Part shown: positions 1 to 10,503 of the stretch, piece by piece | Layout: every line of letters starts with the position of its first letter | Numbering within the stretch: the stretch's first letter is position 1 | NCBI GenBank assembly: GCA_029990175.1 | Contig: JARKIP010000021.1 | Coordinates: 19,783,501 to 19,847,500 of the forward strand | Length of the DNA stretch: 64,000 nucleotides | Origin: Petunia secreta | Lineage: Eukaryota; Streptophyta; Magnoliopsida; Solanales; Solanaceae | Direction: 5' to 3' | Notes under the pieces: generated by a model | Seen by the model: only the letters and a program-made list of their open reading frames with translations | What the model was told of the DNA's origin: nothing | Databases searched by the model: none | Made by a program: the position numbers and the translations under genes

Positions 1-55
1 CCTACCTCACCTCGAGTGTGGTAGAGAGGCTGTTTCCGAAAGACCCTTGGCTCAA
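1..55 (-). repeat. RTE LINE / TS-type SINE 3' end fragment
   Basis: The stretch contains the GTAGAGAGGCTGTTTCCGA motif followed by a run close to AGACCCTTGGCTC. This is the 3' untranslated end shared by the RTE LINEs elsewhere in this window (2877-2910 on the minus strand, about 62340-62400 on the plus strand) and by tobacco-type SINEs. Its orientation implies that the (TTG)n tail lies left of the window edge on the minus strand. It cannot be decided whether this is a LINE remnant or a SINE, because no body is recognisable to the right. Confidence 0.6.
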
Positions 56-1920
56 CACTAAATCACAAGTCAAGCAAATACCAAAAAATGGAATCAAGCA
101 AAAAAGAACATAAACCCAAACAAAAAAAAGTACCTTTAACATAGATTCAAATCAGAGTCAATCCAAAGCTACAAACTTTCTCCCCAAAAAGCCAATCAAG
201 AACCAAAAAAGCTCCCTTTTTTTCAACTGAGTCAACACAAACCAATTATAAACTCATCATACAAGTCAACCCAAAGTCAAAAATCAAAACTTTACAAGCA
301 TTAGCACAAAACCCAAATACAAAAAACCAAAACAACAACACCCCACATAAAATAACACATAAATCTTAAAAGGGTCATTAAATAATTACACAAACATCAA
401 GAAAATAGAGAGTAAGTCAGTAACTAACCAAAAAAGTAGCTTTCTTGAAGATTGATTGAGTCAAAAAGGTTAATTTATAAAGATATAGAGAGAGAAAAAG
501 AGATCAAAGGAAGTGAAAATGGAGTCAGGTGAAGTATATATATAGATAGAGAAAATGGTGTTTGTATGTATGTATAGTACAGATCCCTTTTTCAGTGTGT
601 ACACACAACATATTACTCAGTTAACTAGGACTACTACTAGTATTATGTGTACTAACTATTTTTTCTTCATTTTCCACCGACATTAAACCACTTTTTTCTC
701 ATTTTTTTCTAAGACACAATGACCATAATTGTTTGTCTACTCTATCTGGCCACATAACTAAGATATTAAAAAAGTTGATATATAATAGTGCTTGAATGGT
801 TGAATATGAATGACATTGAGGTCCTTTTTATAGTAATATAATAATATAAGTATTGTTATATGATTATTTTCTTCTATTCGTGTTGCAATTAGCGTCCATT
901 TTTATCGAAAAAATATATTCCAATTATTGAAAAGTAAATTTAAATTTATACTATAAAATCATTAAGATTTACTAAAATAAAGGAATAGTAAACAAGTTAA
1001 ATTGCGAGGTAAATATAGCAATATTATTACGTATGTCCCAGGAAATTGATAGACTACCGTTAACTAAAGATTCTATGTAGAAGGGTTGACATTTAAACTA
1101 CAAAGTTTTTGATTTTATTATGTTAGATTTAAGTTGTCTTAATTGTCAATCTTGGATATATATTATTGTCCCATTTGACTTTGTAGTACTTTAAAGATAT
1201 ATAGCTTTAAATTTTTGAACGGTAATTTTTTATTGGACTTATTTCGACTTAAACATAACTATTTCACAAGGAGAGAATTTGCTCTGCATGGTAAATTTAC
1301 TTTTAGTTGCAATGAAATTTGCTTCTATATTATCATCTTATTTTATGAATAACTTTTAGATTCAAAGACAACATCAAGTCGAAAAAGATTAAAAAAAAAA
1401 ATACCCTTTTCCCTTGCAACACTAGAGGAAAAAGGGTTGTTCCTAGAAAAATCTTTTAATTGCGAGCTATTTTTTAAAGTAAGTAAAATTCCACTAATCC
1501 ATGTATCGACTATATTGGTTGACTTTGATGCTATTAAGGCATAACATTATATAATAATAAGACACTTTGTTTGCTAGAGATTACGTATTGATTGAATATT
1601 TTTTATGATTAACTTATACATGAAGATTTACTTTATTTTATTACACTATAGGCAAGAAATTAGTCGTTGAGAACAATTATAAGAACACCACTTAGATGAC
1701 TATGGTCATTGAACAAAATCTTCATCGAATATTTTGAACATTAAATGAGATATAAAGTTGTTTCCTTTCATTTATTCCATATTGATTTGGGTATTTATTT
1801 TAAAGACCTTTTCTCTTATATATATAACCAAGCAAACCAACTTATTTTCCTTGCGGTTGCTTTCAGAGCAATAAGTTCCTTTAATATATGCAGTGCATGG
1901 TAATAACAAGCATCGGGTTT
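56..1920. other. AT-rich intergenic DNA, no gene seen
   Basis: No open frame of note and no recognised element is visible. On the minus strand, around 560-480, there is a TATA-like stretch (TATATATA) followed by a pyrimidine-rich leader with CTCTCTCTATATC. This is the composition of a plant promoter and 5' leader, so a gene running left out of the window is possible. The evidence is compositional only. Confidence 0.4.
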
Positions 1921-1941
1921 GAGGGTATATTATACCCTTTT

Positions 1942-2012
1942 GAGATGCGGCTTTTTTCCAAACTCTACATAGATATGGGATGTTTTGTGCATCGAGTTGC
2001 CTGTTAATTATA
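1942..2012 (+). repeat. Degenerate Au-like SINE 3' end
   Basis: The run GAGATGCGGC, then a pyrimidine run, then GGGATGTTTTGTGCATCGAG and TTGCC resembles the 3' part of plant Au-type SINEs, which end in a GGATGCTTTGTGCACCGGG-like stretch. The same remnant is found in duplicon B at about 47466-47535, so it predates the duplication. No tRNA-like head is recognisable. The assignment rests on remembered family features and is tentative. Confidence 0.35.
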
Positions 2013-2169
2013 TTTGAGCCATCGAGATTGGGTCACATTTGACAGAAAACTATTTATTCCCTTTCAATTGGGAGGACTACAACAACAACAACATATCCAG
2101 TAATGTTCCACAAGTGGGGTATGAGGAAGGTGAGATGTACGCAGACCTTACCCCCACTAAGATGGAGAA

Positions 2170-2876
2170 CAGGGTCCTCCCTTGGGGGAGGCCATTAAAG
2201 CAATTGCTTTAGGCCCCCCAAATTAAAGGCCCCAATTTTTTATGTTATGTGCTATTTACATATTATGAATTATTAATAAAAGATAAGTATTAATGTTTAT
2301 ACATTTTCTTTTTTGAAATGTGATAGGTTATATTTAGATACTACAACATCAACAACAATATACCTAAGTGGTATCCACAATCGGGGTCATAAAAAAGGTA
2401 TATACAAATCTTATCCCTATCAAGGTGGAAATAAATGTTATTTAGATAAATAACCCAAATTTTAGATAAACATGCAAATATGAATTGAACAATCTGATGA
2501 CGACTTTGATAATTAAGAAAATGAACTCTCTTGTACATGTATTTCTTGGAGTTAGATTATTTCTTATAAAACGTGGACTAAGTCATTTTTAAACTTCAAA
2601 ATAGACTTGAATAATTTCAATCGTATCATACTACGTTAACATCTACCTAATGAGATTATTAGATTATTAGATTATTATTAATCGTCAACATAATTTCTTG
2701 TAGAAATATTATCTATACCTTATTAGTGGGTAGAATTATCAAATATCTCTCCGAATAATCAAGACACATGCATAATGGTAAATTAAAAATCATACTTGTA
2801 AAAGAAATTATTAAATAAATTTAAGGCCTCTTATTATAGTCCCCTTTAGGCCACCGATTTCGTTGGACCGTCCCTG
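2170..2876. mobile_element. Non-autonomous hAT-like DNA transposon in the LINE 3' UTR
   Basis: The element begins CAGGGTCCTCCC and ends with the complement of CAGGGACGGTCC, so both ends start CAGGG, as in many plant hAT elements. Both ends also carry GGCC runs (GGCCATTAAAG at the left, TTTAGGCCACCG at the right). The flanks are an imperfect 8-base duplication, ATGGAGAA at 2162-2169 and GTGGAGAG at 2877-2884. The surrounding LINE 3' UTR reads continuously once the element is removed. There is no transposase frame. A degraded LINE/SINE tail sits inside at 2341-2430. Confidence 0.75.
2341..2430 (-). repeat. Degraded RTE/SINE 3' tail inside the hAT-like element
   Basis: The run of ACAACATCAACAACAATA followed by CTAAGTGGTATCCACAATC, GGGGTCAT, ACAAATCTTATCCC and CAAGGTGG follows the order of the RTE/SINE 3' end at 2079-2170. 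It is much more diverged. It may be cargo or an older insertion carried by the hAT-like element. Confidence 0.55.
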
Positions 2877-3089
2877 GTGGAGAGGCTGTTTTCGATAGAC
2901 TCTCAGCTAGAAAATATTTTAAAAACAAACAAGGCAAGAAACACCACTATAGCTCAAATGCTCACATAAAAAGTAACAACCAGGAGCAAATAGAACTACA
3001 TCAATAGCGTTAAAGACGCAGAACAAGATAAAACTACAATGTATATAGGAATAATAAAGATAATATGACATCAATCTCTCGCCTACGAC

Positions 3090-5132
3090 CTAACCTTCTA
3101 CCCTAATTCTCGCCCTCCACACTTTCCTATCAAGGGTCATGTCCTCGGTGATCTGGAGGTCAGCCATGTCCTGTCGAATTATCTCGGCCCAATTTTTCTT
3201 CGGTCTACCTTTACATCTCCGCAGACCTAGCACTGCCAACCTCTCGCACCTCCCCACTGGAGCTTCTGTGCTCATTTTCTTAACATGGTCGTACCATCGC
3301 AGTCTCGCTTCTCGCATCGTGTCCACAACTGATGTCACTCCCACCTTGTCACGAATGACCTCATTCCTAATCTTATCCAACCTCGTCTGCCTGCACATCC
3401 ATCTAAGTGTCCTCATCTCTGCAATGTTTATCTTCTGGATGTGTTTGCCTTGACTGGCTAACACTCTGCCTCATGCAGCATAGTTGGTCTAACGACCGCT
3501 TTATAGAACTTACCTTTGAGTATATGTGCCGCTTACTTATTGCATAGGACACCAGACGCAAGTCTCCACTTCATCCACTCTGCCCATATACGATACGTAA
3601 CATTTTCATCAATATATCCATTACTTTGAAGGATTCAGCCAAGATACTTGAAGCTTGTCTTCTGTGGGATGACCTGAGAATCCAACATCACATCCACCTC
3701 TGACTCCTGAATTGCATCACTAAACTTGCACTACATGTACTCTATTTTTATCCTGCTCAGCCTGAAACCCTTAGACTCTAGGGTATGTCTCCAGACCTCT
3801 AGCTTATCATTGACTCCGCCACGAGTCTCATCAATCAAAACTATATCGTCTGCAAATAACACACCATGGTACCTCTCCATGTATGCTCCGAGTTTATTCA
3901 TCCAATACCATAGCAAATAAAAATGGACTAAGCACTGACCCTTGGTGCAACCCCATCTCGACTGAGAAGTGGTCGGAGTCACCTCCAACTGTTCTCACGC
4001 GGGTCATGGCTCCGTCATACATGTATTTAGTTGCGCTGATATATGCCATTGATACACCTTTGACTTCCAAGCATTTCCATAAAACCTCTCTTGGGACTTT
4101 GTCATAAGCTTTCTCTAGGTCAATGAACACCACATATAGGTCCTTTTTCTTATCCCTATACTGCTCTATCAACCTCCTTAGAAGGTGTATGGCTACCGTA
4201 ATCGATCGCCCAGGCATAAAACCAAATTGGTTCTCAGAAATCGTCACCTCCCTCCTCATCTTTCTCTCAACCACCCTCTCCCAGACTTTCATGGTGTGGC
4301 TTAATAGTTTGATGCCTCTATAGTTATTATAATTCTGAACATTACCCTTGTTCTTGTACAACGAGATCATAGTACTCCACCTTCATTTTTCGGGCATCTT
4401 TGTCATCTTCAGGATGACATTAAACAACCCTATCAGCCAAGTTAAACCTACCCCCCTGCACTCTTCTTAAACTCCACAGGGATCTCATTAGGCCCGGTCG
4501 CTCTTCCCCCTCTCATCTTATAGATTTTCTCCTGGACCTCTTCAAATCCAATACACCTGCAGTGCCCTGAATCACTGCAGCTCATTGAGTGCACTAGATG
4601 ACCCAACACAATACTCATATCTCCGCCTTTCATTTAAAATTCTATGAAAGTACTCTTGACATCTCCGTCTAATGAGAGCCTCTTCCATTAAGACTGTGTC
4701 GTCCTCATCTTTAATATACTTTACTTGGTCTAGGTCACGTGTCCGCCACTCCCTCTCTTTGGCAAGCCTATACGGCTTCTTTTCTCCACCTTTATCCGCT
4801 ATCTCTTGATACAAGCGTTCAAAAGTTGTTGTCTTAGCGTCCATGACCGCTAACTTCACTTCCTTCCTCGCATTCTTATGCCTTTCCCTATTCGCCCTCT
4901 TCTCCTCCTCGTCTTCGCTCTCCACTAACTTTAGGTAGGACGCCTTCTTGGCCTCCACTTTTTCTTGGACTTCGTCATTCCACCACCAGCTTCCCTGTAA
5001 CTATTAGGGTTACCCTTCGAGACCCCTAGGACCTCTCTAGCTGCCCTTCTAATGCAATCCATTGTCCTGGACCACATGTTATCCGCATCTCTTCGACTCT
5101 CCCAAGCCCCATAGCTACTAGCTTTTCTCCTT
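3090..5132 (-). pseudogene. RTE LINE reverse transcriptase, broken
   Basis: Minus-strand reading gives, in order: a basic linker (5132-4572), the RT core with FGFMPGRS (about 4210), FIDLEKAYDKVPRE (about 4110-4070) and GLHQGSVLSPFLFA (about 3940-3900), and the catalytic box FADDIVLIDE (about 3870-3840). A C-terminal part with MRTLRWMCRQTRLDKIRNE lies at about 3430-3370. In the family this enzyme copies LINE RNA into DNA at a nicked target. Both active-site aspartates of FADD are retained, but the frame is broken at least around 4570, 3900 and 3730-3464. The endonuclease domain is missing because of 5' truncation. This copy cannot move by itself. Confidence 0.9.
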
Positions 5133-6768
5133 AATTGGGAGGACTCTTCGTCCAAATCTAAATTAGTAAAATCTCCAAACAAGTATCATACACTAAATGA
5201 AAAAAAAAAAGTTTGAATACAAGAATATTTATCTAAATCATTTATCTCTCCTAAACGTCTAATTTAATAACACTGTCCAATAGAAATAGTAATGATAAAT
5301 TTGAAGAAAAATGATATTCCTAATAAGTTACTTATTGTTTTCTTTGAAAACACCAAATTGAAACAGTTTAATTTTTCGGAACAATTAATTATATTTTCGA
5401 TAGGAGTGCTTCCTTTTTAAGATAAATAAACTCTAATATCATAAAACTACTCTACAAAGTATTATACTAAAGTATTTCTTTATGACGTTATAACCAACTC
5501 TTGCTTAATATTTTAGCGTAGTTAAGCATTTAATTATCACATATCTATATAATCACAAGTGATTTACATAATTCATGAGGATTCTAAGTAAGAAAGCATT
5601 GAATGTACAAGGAAAAGATATTTGCTGCAACTATAAGCATATTCCAATAACTATTCCCCAAAAAAAAATCTTTTAGTTCGAGTGAGAGTTTATTAATAGT
5701 ATTGTCTATTACTTTGTATTATACGAGTGCAAGGTTTGATTCTCAGAAGTTCCTTATATGATTTCCTCGTCCAACCACCAGGTCTTCAATCTAAAAAAAA
5801 AAAATCATCTTTTATTGAATTTTCTAAACTATTTTGGCCTAACATTTGAGTATTCTTTAGTAAATTAACATGTAAAATTTTTATTTGAGATTATTTTGTG
5901 AATGCCTACAAGTGCAACTTCTGGTAAGGAAAAATAGAATATTTACTAGGAATTGCTCGTATTTTACAATTGTAAAATGAAAAGACATCAGGAGTACTTT
6001 ATTTTCCTCTCATTCTATAAATTTTTTCAAAACAACATGGCTAACTTCACCTAAGTTGTATGAAAATCAGAGAGCATTGGTTGGAAACAGTAAGCAAAGT
6101 ATATCTTTTACATTGACAATGAGTGTAACTTCCATGTTGTTGGTGACCATGGTCGACCAAAAGATTTAGGGCAAGTTTTGTTGGTTTAACTGAATCAATT
6201 ACTTTCAACGAAAGCTGTACACATACAAAAAAATAAAGTACTAAGTATATACACACATAATAAGATTTACACTTACTCTAAACTTATTGACTCTAAATTC
6301 TGAATTATGTCTCAATTGTCGGCCATTAGATTTGCACCATTCAATTGCCAAGAATTTTTCGACATATAAAGTGGCGCTTTGTCCCTTAAGAATGATCATC
6401 AATCATGACATAAATTTTCTTATCTTGTAACCACCAAACACCAAGTACCAGGAACTAAGTTGAAAACTGCTATCAGGCATTTTGTGCATTTTATCATGGT
6501 CTCGGGCATTTGTGGATATCGGTCCTTCAAAGTTTCAACATCTAATTAGAAGCAGCTTCCTTGTTACAGAGATTTCCACATCAACCATACAAACATTCAA
6601 AATTAAAGGACTTATGTCCTCATCGCAAATGAAAAACACTATGAGGGAGATGAACAATGTGAGCATTGGTCGATACACCCAAAATTCACTTAATGCAGAT
6701 ACATTATTCAATACAGTAGATAAGTAACTTCAACTTGGGTCAATAAGCTTGACACTATTACTAGTAAC

Positions 6769-7314
6769 TGTATTGGCCTAAACTTGATCTTAGGTCACAA
6801 ATTCAATTTGGATTGCAAATACAAGCAAATCAATGTATCAAAGTCAAAATTATAACAGATAAGACGAGAATTGTGCGTAAATAAAGGAGATTTCAATATA
6901 TGATCTTGAGTACAAAATTTGGTGGAGTTTTGATATATATTTCTGAATGCTTAGTACATCAAATGAATTGCTATTTATAGACAAATAGTTACAGCCCATT
7001 CCCCCCCCCCCTGTTTCCCACGTCTTTACCCACATTCTGCATCTCTAAAAATGGGTTTGATGACGTGAGATCGTGGGATTGCTTTTTCGCTGAAAGTGGG
7101 GCGGTCATATGAGGCTACAGTTTTCTGCCTCGGGGCTGTCAGCTCTCTGATTAACCAAGGTTAAGACCTACCGAGGTGTGGCTCGTACCTTCATTTGCTG
7201 ACTTCGGCGACCTTACTGTCTGCTCCAAGCTTTGGCTTATGAGTGTCCGTTCGGTGGACCTCGGGTCGCACAGCCGAGGTGCCACTTAGCACACGCCAAT
7301 TTTTACCCAGTACA
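6769..7314. mobile_element. Solo LTR of an LTR retrotransposon
   Basis: A 546-base segment starts TGTATTGG and ends CCCAGTACA, with the usual TG...CA ends. It is bounded by an exact 5-base duplication, GTAAC, at 6764-6768 and 7315-7319. Duplicon B has the uninterrupted sequence near 52021-52030 (CCTGTAAAAGTC), so the insertion is specific to copy A. No internal region or second LTR is present, as expected after LTR-LTR recombination. It contains a C-run at about 7002-7012. The orientation and family are not determined. Confidence 0.88.
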
Positions 7315-8051
7315 GTAACCATCATCTCCTTGAAGTTGATCTTCAATACAAATTCTAAGTTGACACAATGCAACACTTATCTGCGCTTAATGGATTTCTT
7401 AGTTGCTAAATTTATCACTTGAAGTTGATCTCATCAACTTCAATCCTCACCTGATAACTCAGTTGTAGCTTATTGACCGACATGATATTTCCTCACCTGT
7501 AAATAATTGACTAGACTGGCATGTGACTGAGAGTTAGTACCTAATAAGAGAATACCAAAATTTATTCAAACCCTTTGGTCGAGCTACTAAATAAGCAGCT
7601 TTTCTCTAGTTATTTAACCACCGAAGCAAGTTAAGCTGTCAGATGAATGCAAATTAAGTGTGGGAAACCGGATCACCATCCTAGCTATTGATTGAAGAAG
7701 CTGGTAATACTAAATTTACTTTCTTCAACAAGAGAAGAATTGCTATAATGACACATATAAAACTTTGAATCAGAGATAATATTAGATGTATCGTTGCTAC
7801 ATGGTAGAAAGCCGACACTCTTCATATTAAAGCCACATAAATGCATACGGCCTCTTTTGATTATATCGGCTTTTAACTAGGATTAATCCAAAGACAATAT
7901 GCAAATTCAGCTAGAACCACCTCCGAAAACATTTCCAGCCGACATGATAAGTAAATCAAACATAACAATAAACTACAAAGAAAACTCATATATATAAAAG
8001 ACAAAAACAAAAACCCGCAAAAAGAAAAACAACACCAATTACCTTTGAGAT

Positions 8052-9056
8052 TGTTATACTATATGCACCTCCTAAGGATCCTAGAAGGGGTTGAATAGTG
8101 TCATCAAATTTTCGCTGAAGAACTTGACTCTTAAACACTAGAACCTGGTCCTAGTGCTGCTTGTTGTCAAACCACACAAACAAGGAACATAAAAACAGTA
8201 AATAAAGAGCACAATATTTTTACGTGGAAAACTCCTTGCTCAAGGGAGAAAATCATGACCTACACTCTTGGATTTTGAAATACTTCCACTATAACAAAGA
8301 GCAAGGTTTTAGATTACAAACTGTATAACCAAGGGACTATACTCTAGACCATAATCACTCACAAAGCCAGACTCTGGATTTATAAAGTAATCTCTCAAAT
8401 TTCACCTATTACAATAGCTTCTCAATTTAGCAGATAGGTAAAACACTCAATACGTAACAAAGTGACAACTACAAAAAGAACCTAAAAATTTTTCTAGATT
8501 TGCTCTGAGTTCTTCAGTTGCTGTCAACACCCGTTAAAACACTTTAAGAATTATTGAATCACCTTATGTTTCCTCTCAACTCTTTTAGTGAATAACCGAG
8601 TTTGGCTGCCTCAATTACTTTCTTTTATATGGGTTGTGTAACCATAGTAGTTTCTCACTAGGAAACTTCAAAATTATGGTAAGTGAAGATTTCCAATGAT
8701 ATACTCCTTGTGTAGAACCAACTCTTGTTCAAACTTCAAAAAGACAGCCACGACACAACTTCTTTCGCTGACTAGGATACGTAGATGTACACGCACCACT
8801 ACTCTTAGTTATGTATGGATTTGCATCCCACAATCTTTTCGATCAGTCATGCCTTAACCTTATGGACTAGGTTCTTCACCATGTCCTTCGTTTGTCACTA
8901 TTCAAAACAATCATCTCAATCAATTTCTCCTTTTCGATGATGACAAATAAATATCGCCAAGGAACATGTACATACAAAGACCAAGACAAAAAAAAACAAA
9001 TATAGTCAAAAGAAAATTTAAAATAGATGACTTGGGTCACAAACATCCCAACAACA
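8052..9056 (-). mobile_element. 3' LTR of a SIRE-like Copia element
   Basis: The left end reads TGTTATACTATATGC and the right end CATCCCAACAACA. Just right of it, TTCTTCCCCCTTTTGAC is the complement of an AAAAGGGGGAAGAA polypurine tract, so this is a 3' LTR on the minus strand. The right end is uncertain by 3 bases. It begins exactly where duplicon A stops matching duplicon B (after GAGAT at 8047-8051), which marks its outer edge. It contains a palindrome with CACTAG / CTAGTG arms around AACCTGGTC (8136-8156), the core also found many times in the Copia at 30108-39867. Confidence 0.7.
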
Positions 9057-9183
9057 TTTCCTTCTTCCCCCTTTTGACATCATCTAAATAATTCTAAAAT
9101 TCTGAAAGAACAAGTTAATACAATCCAGACTATAGCACAAGACAACAAGTTAACTAAGCAAGAACACAGTTAAATATCTTATA
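9057..9183 (-). mobile_element. Internal 3' remnant of the same Copia element
   Basis: This holds the polypurine tract complement and a short AT-rich stretch before the Athila LTR starts at 9184. The rest of the Copia element is not present here, so it was cut off by the Athila insertion or by a deletion. Confidence 0.5.
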
Positions 9184-10503
9184 TGTTGGTATTTGCGTAT
9201 ATTTGCAACTCTTTTAGACTAGCTTTCACGTCCTAAAAGGTTTATTATTTGAGTGAATCTTATGTTTATCTCTATGTTTTAGGGTATCAAAGAGAATTAG
9301 TGTACAAAGCCAAAAGAATGAAGAAAAGAACAAAAACAAGTGCACTTTGGCTACATTTTAAAGAATAGGGAAATAGGCAACAGCTTGATCGGCGACTCGC
9401 CAAATCACCAACCGAATGAGGAGAGAGTTCAAGAGCTCATCAAGTTCCATTGAAGCAAAGAGTCTGACCGCCGATTGATGTGCTGATTACATTCTGTGAC
9501 ACACCATAGAATGAGATGCGGTTCTGCCGGTCATCATAGTGAGCTCAAGACATCTGCGGATTGCTGAAGTTGTCCGCCGCTGGACCTGCGACCACGCCGA
9601 ACCTGCACTACAAAACAAAACAAAAGAGGAGTTAGACTAGCCTTTGGCAACCGCACACTTCAATATACGGCACGTCGATTGAACCGGTAGTCTAGCATAA
9701 TACAGGGCAAAATTGCAAACTTGTAAATATTAGCCTAGTTTTCAAATTCATGCCTATAAATAGGTTGTTATGCCTTCGAGAAAGTAACAAATTTTAGCTT
9801 AGAATATACTTACTACACTTTTGAATTTCTTGGAGGCTAAGGAAGGGTTCTAACTTGAATATTTTGTAAGGATTTCATTTCTTAATCTAATTCTTTACAT
9901 GATTATTGTCATTTCATCTCTTACCATGTGTGTGTTAGACCCAAGTATGAGTAGCTATACTCATAGTAGGGGTTTATTCATGATGAATTGATTGTTTTAA
10001 CTTAAAACTTATTTTTAATCTTATAAAATCTATAGGTTAAGGTAAATATAGTTCTCTATCGTACTTTTCTTGACTAGGGTTTGAGGCACGGGCATACTTG
10101 AACCTAACCATACTTTGCTTTCATAACTCTAACGGGGTTGAAGGTGTAGGTTAATGGAAACTAGCGAGCATTTGGATTACATTGGCTACACCTGCCCTAT
10201 CTAAAGAGAAAAGACCTAAAAAGGTCATTCCCGCTCGGGTTCTTGGACTGGGTTTCTCCTGCCTCATTATTGACCCTAACAGGCTTGATGAGGTAAATCC
10301 TCCCTATCCCTAATAGGTTTTGAGGAATACAATCGAGGTCAAACCATTGATGTCACCATATGATTTGTAAGGTTAAGGCAAGAGTTTAATTAAAGAAATA
10401 CTATCGGAATGTGTAAACCCCTAGCTCATTATCCATATTTACATCCATTTTAAAGTGTTGAGTTAATTGTATGCTTTTAGTGTTAATTGTTAGTCGTAGT
10501 TAT
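9184..10503 (+). repeat. Athila 5' LTR, first part
   Basis: It starts TGTTGGTATTTG and runs to the GTTAT at 10499-10503, where the Ogre LTR enters. The LTR resumes at 25228 with the second GTTAT. Joined length is about 1.5 kb. A second copy of its last 689 bases is found at 20867-21555. Confidence 0.8.

Larger units (their letters stand above)
2079..5132 (-). mobile_element. RTE-type LINE, 5' truncated, interrupted by a hAT-like element
   Basis: This is a minus-strand non-LTR retrotransposon. Its 3' end at 2079 has the (CAA)n/(TTG)n tail and the shared RTE/SINE 3' UTR, and its truncated 5' end is at 5132. It is flanked by a 13-base target-site duplication, AATTGGGAGGACT, at 2066-2078 and 5133-5145. 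The uninterrupted empty site with one copy of this word is in duplicon B at 47590-47602, so the boundaries are exact. A 707-base element at 2170-2876 was inserted later. Without it the LINE is about 2.35 kb and contains the linker and reverse transcriptase but no endonuclease, as expected for incomplete reverse transcription. Confidence 0.92.
1921..8051 (+). repeat. Duplicon A, paralogous to 47444-52770
   Basis: After removal of two inserted elements (2079-5132 and 6769-7314), this segment aligns collinearly with 47444-52770. Shared landmarks include the run around AATTGGGAGGACT, the stretch about 5146-6150, the GACCATGGTCGACC box and the 7380-8050 part. By eye the identity is roughly 85 percent, so the duplication is much older than the insertions in it. 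No open gene is seen. In copy B this DNA lies just downstream of a minus-strand PPR remnant, so it may be the 3' flank or 3' UTR introns of a PPR locus. Copy A stops at 8051, where a Copia LTR begins. The parts 5146-6763 and 7320-8051 hold nothing else recognisable. Confidence 0.8.

Noticed and set aside
5690..5770. tRNA-derived SINE around GGTTTGATTCTC
   Set aside because: A B-box-like word is present and is repeated in duplicon B (about 48235), but no A-box, no tail and no duplication were found.
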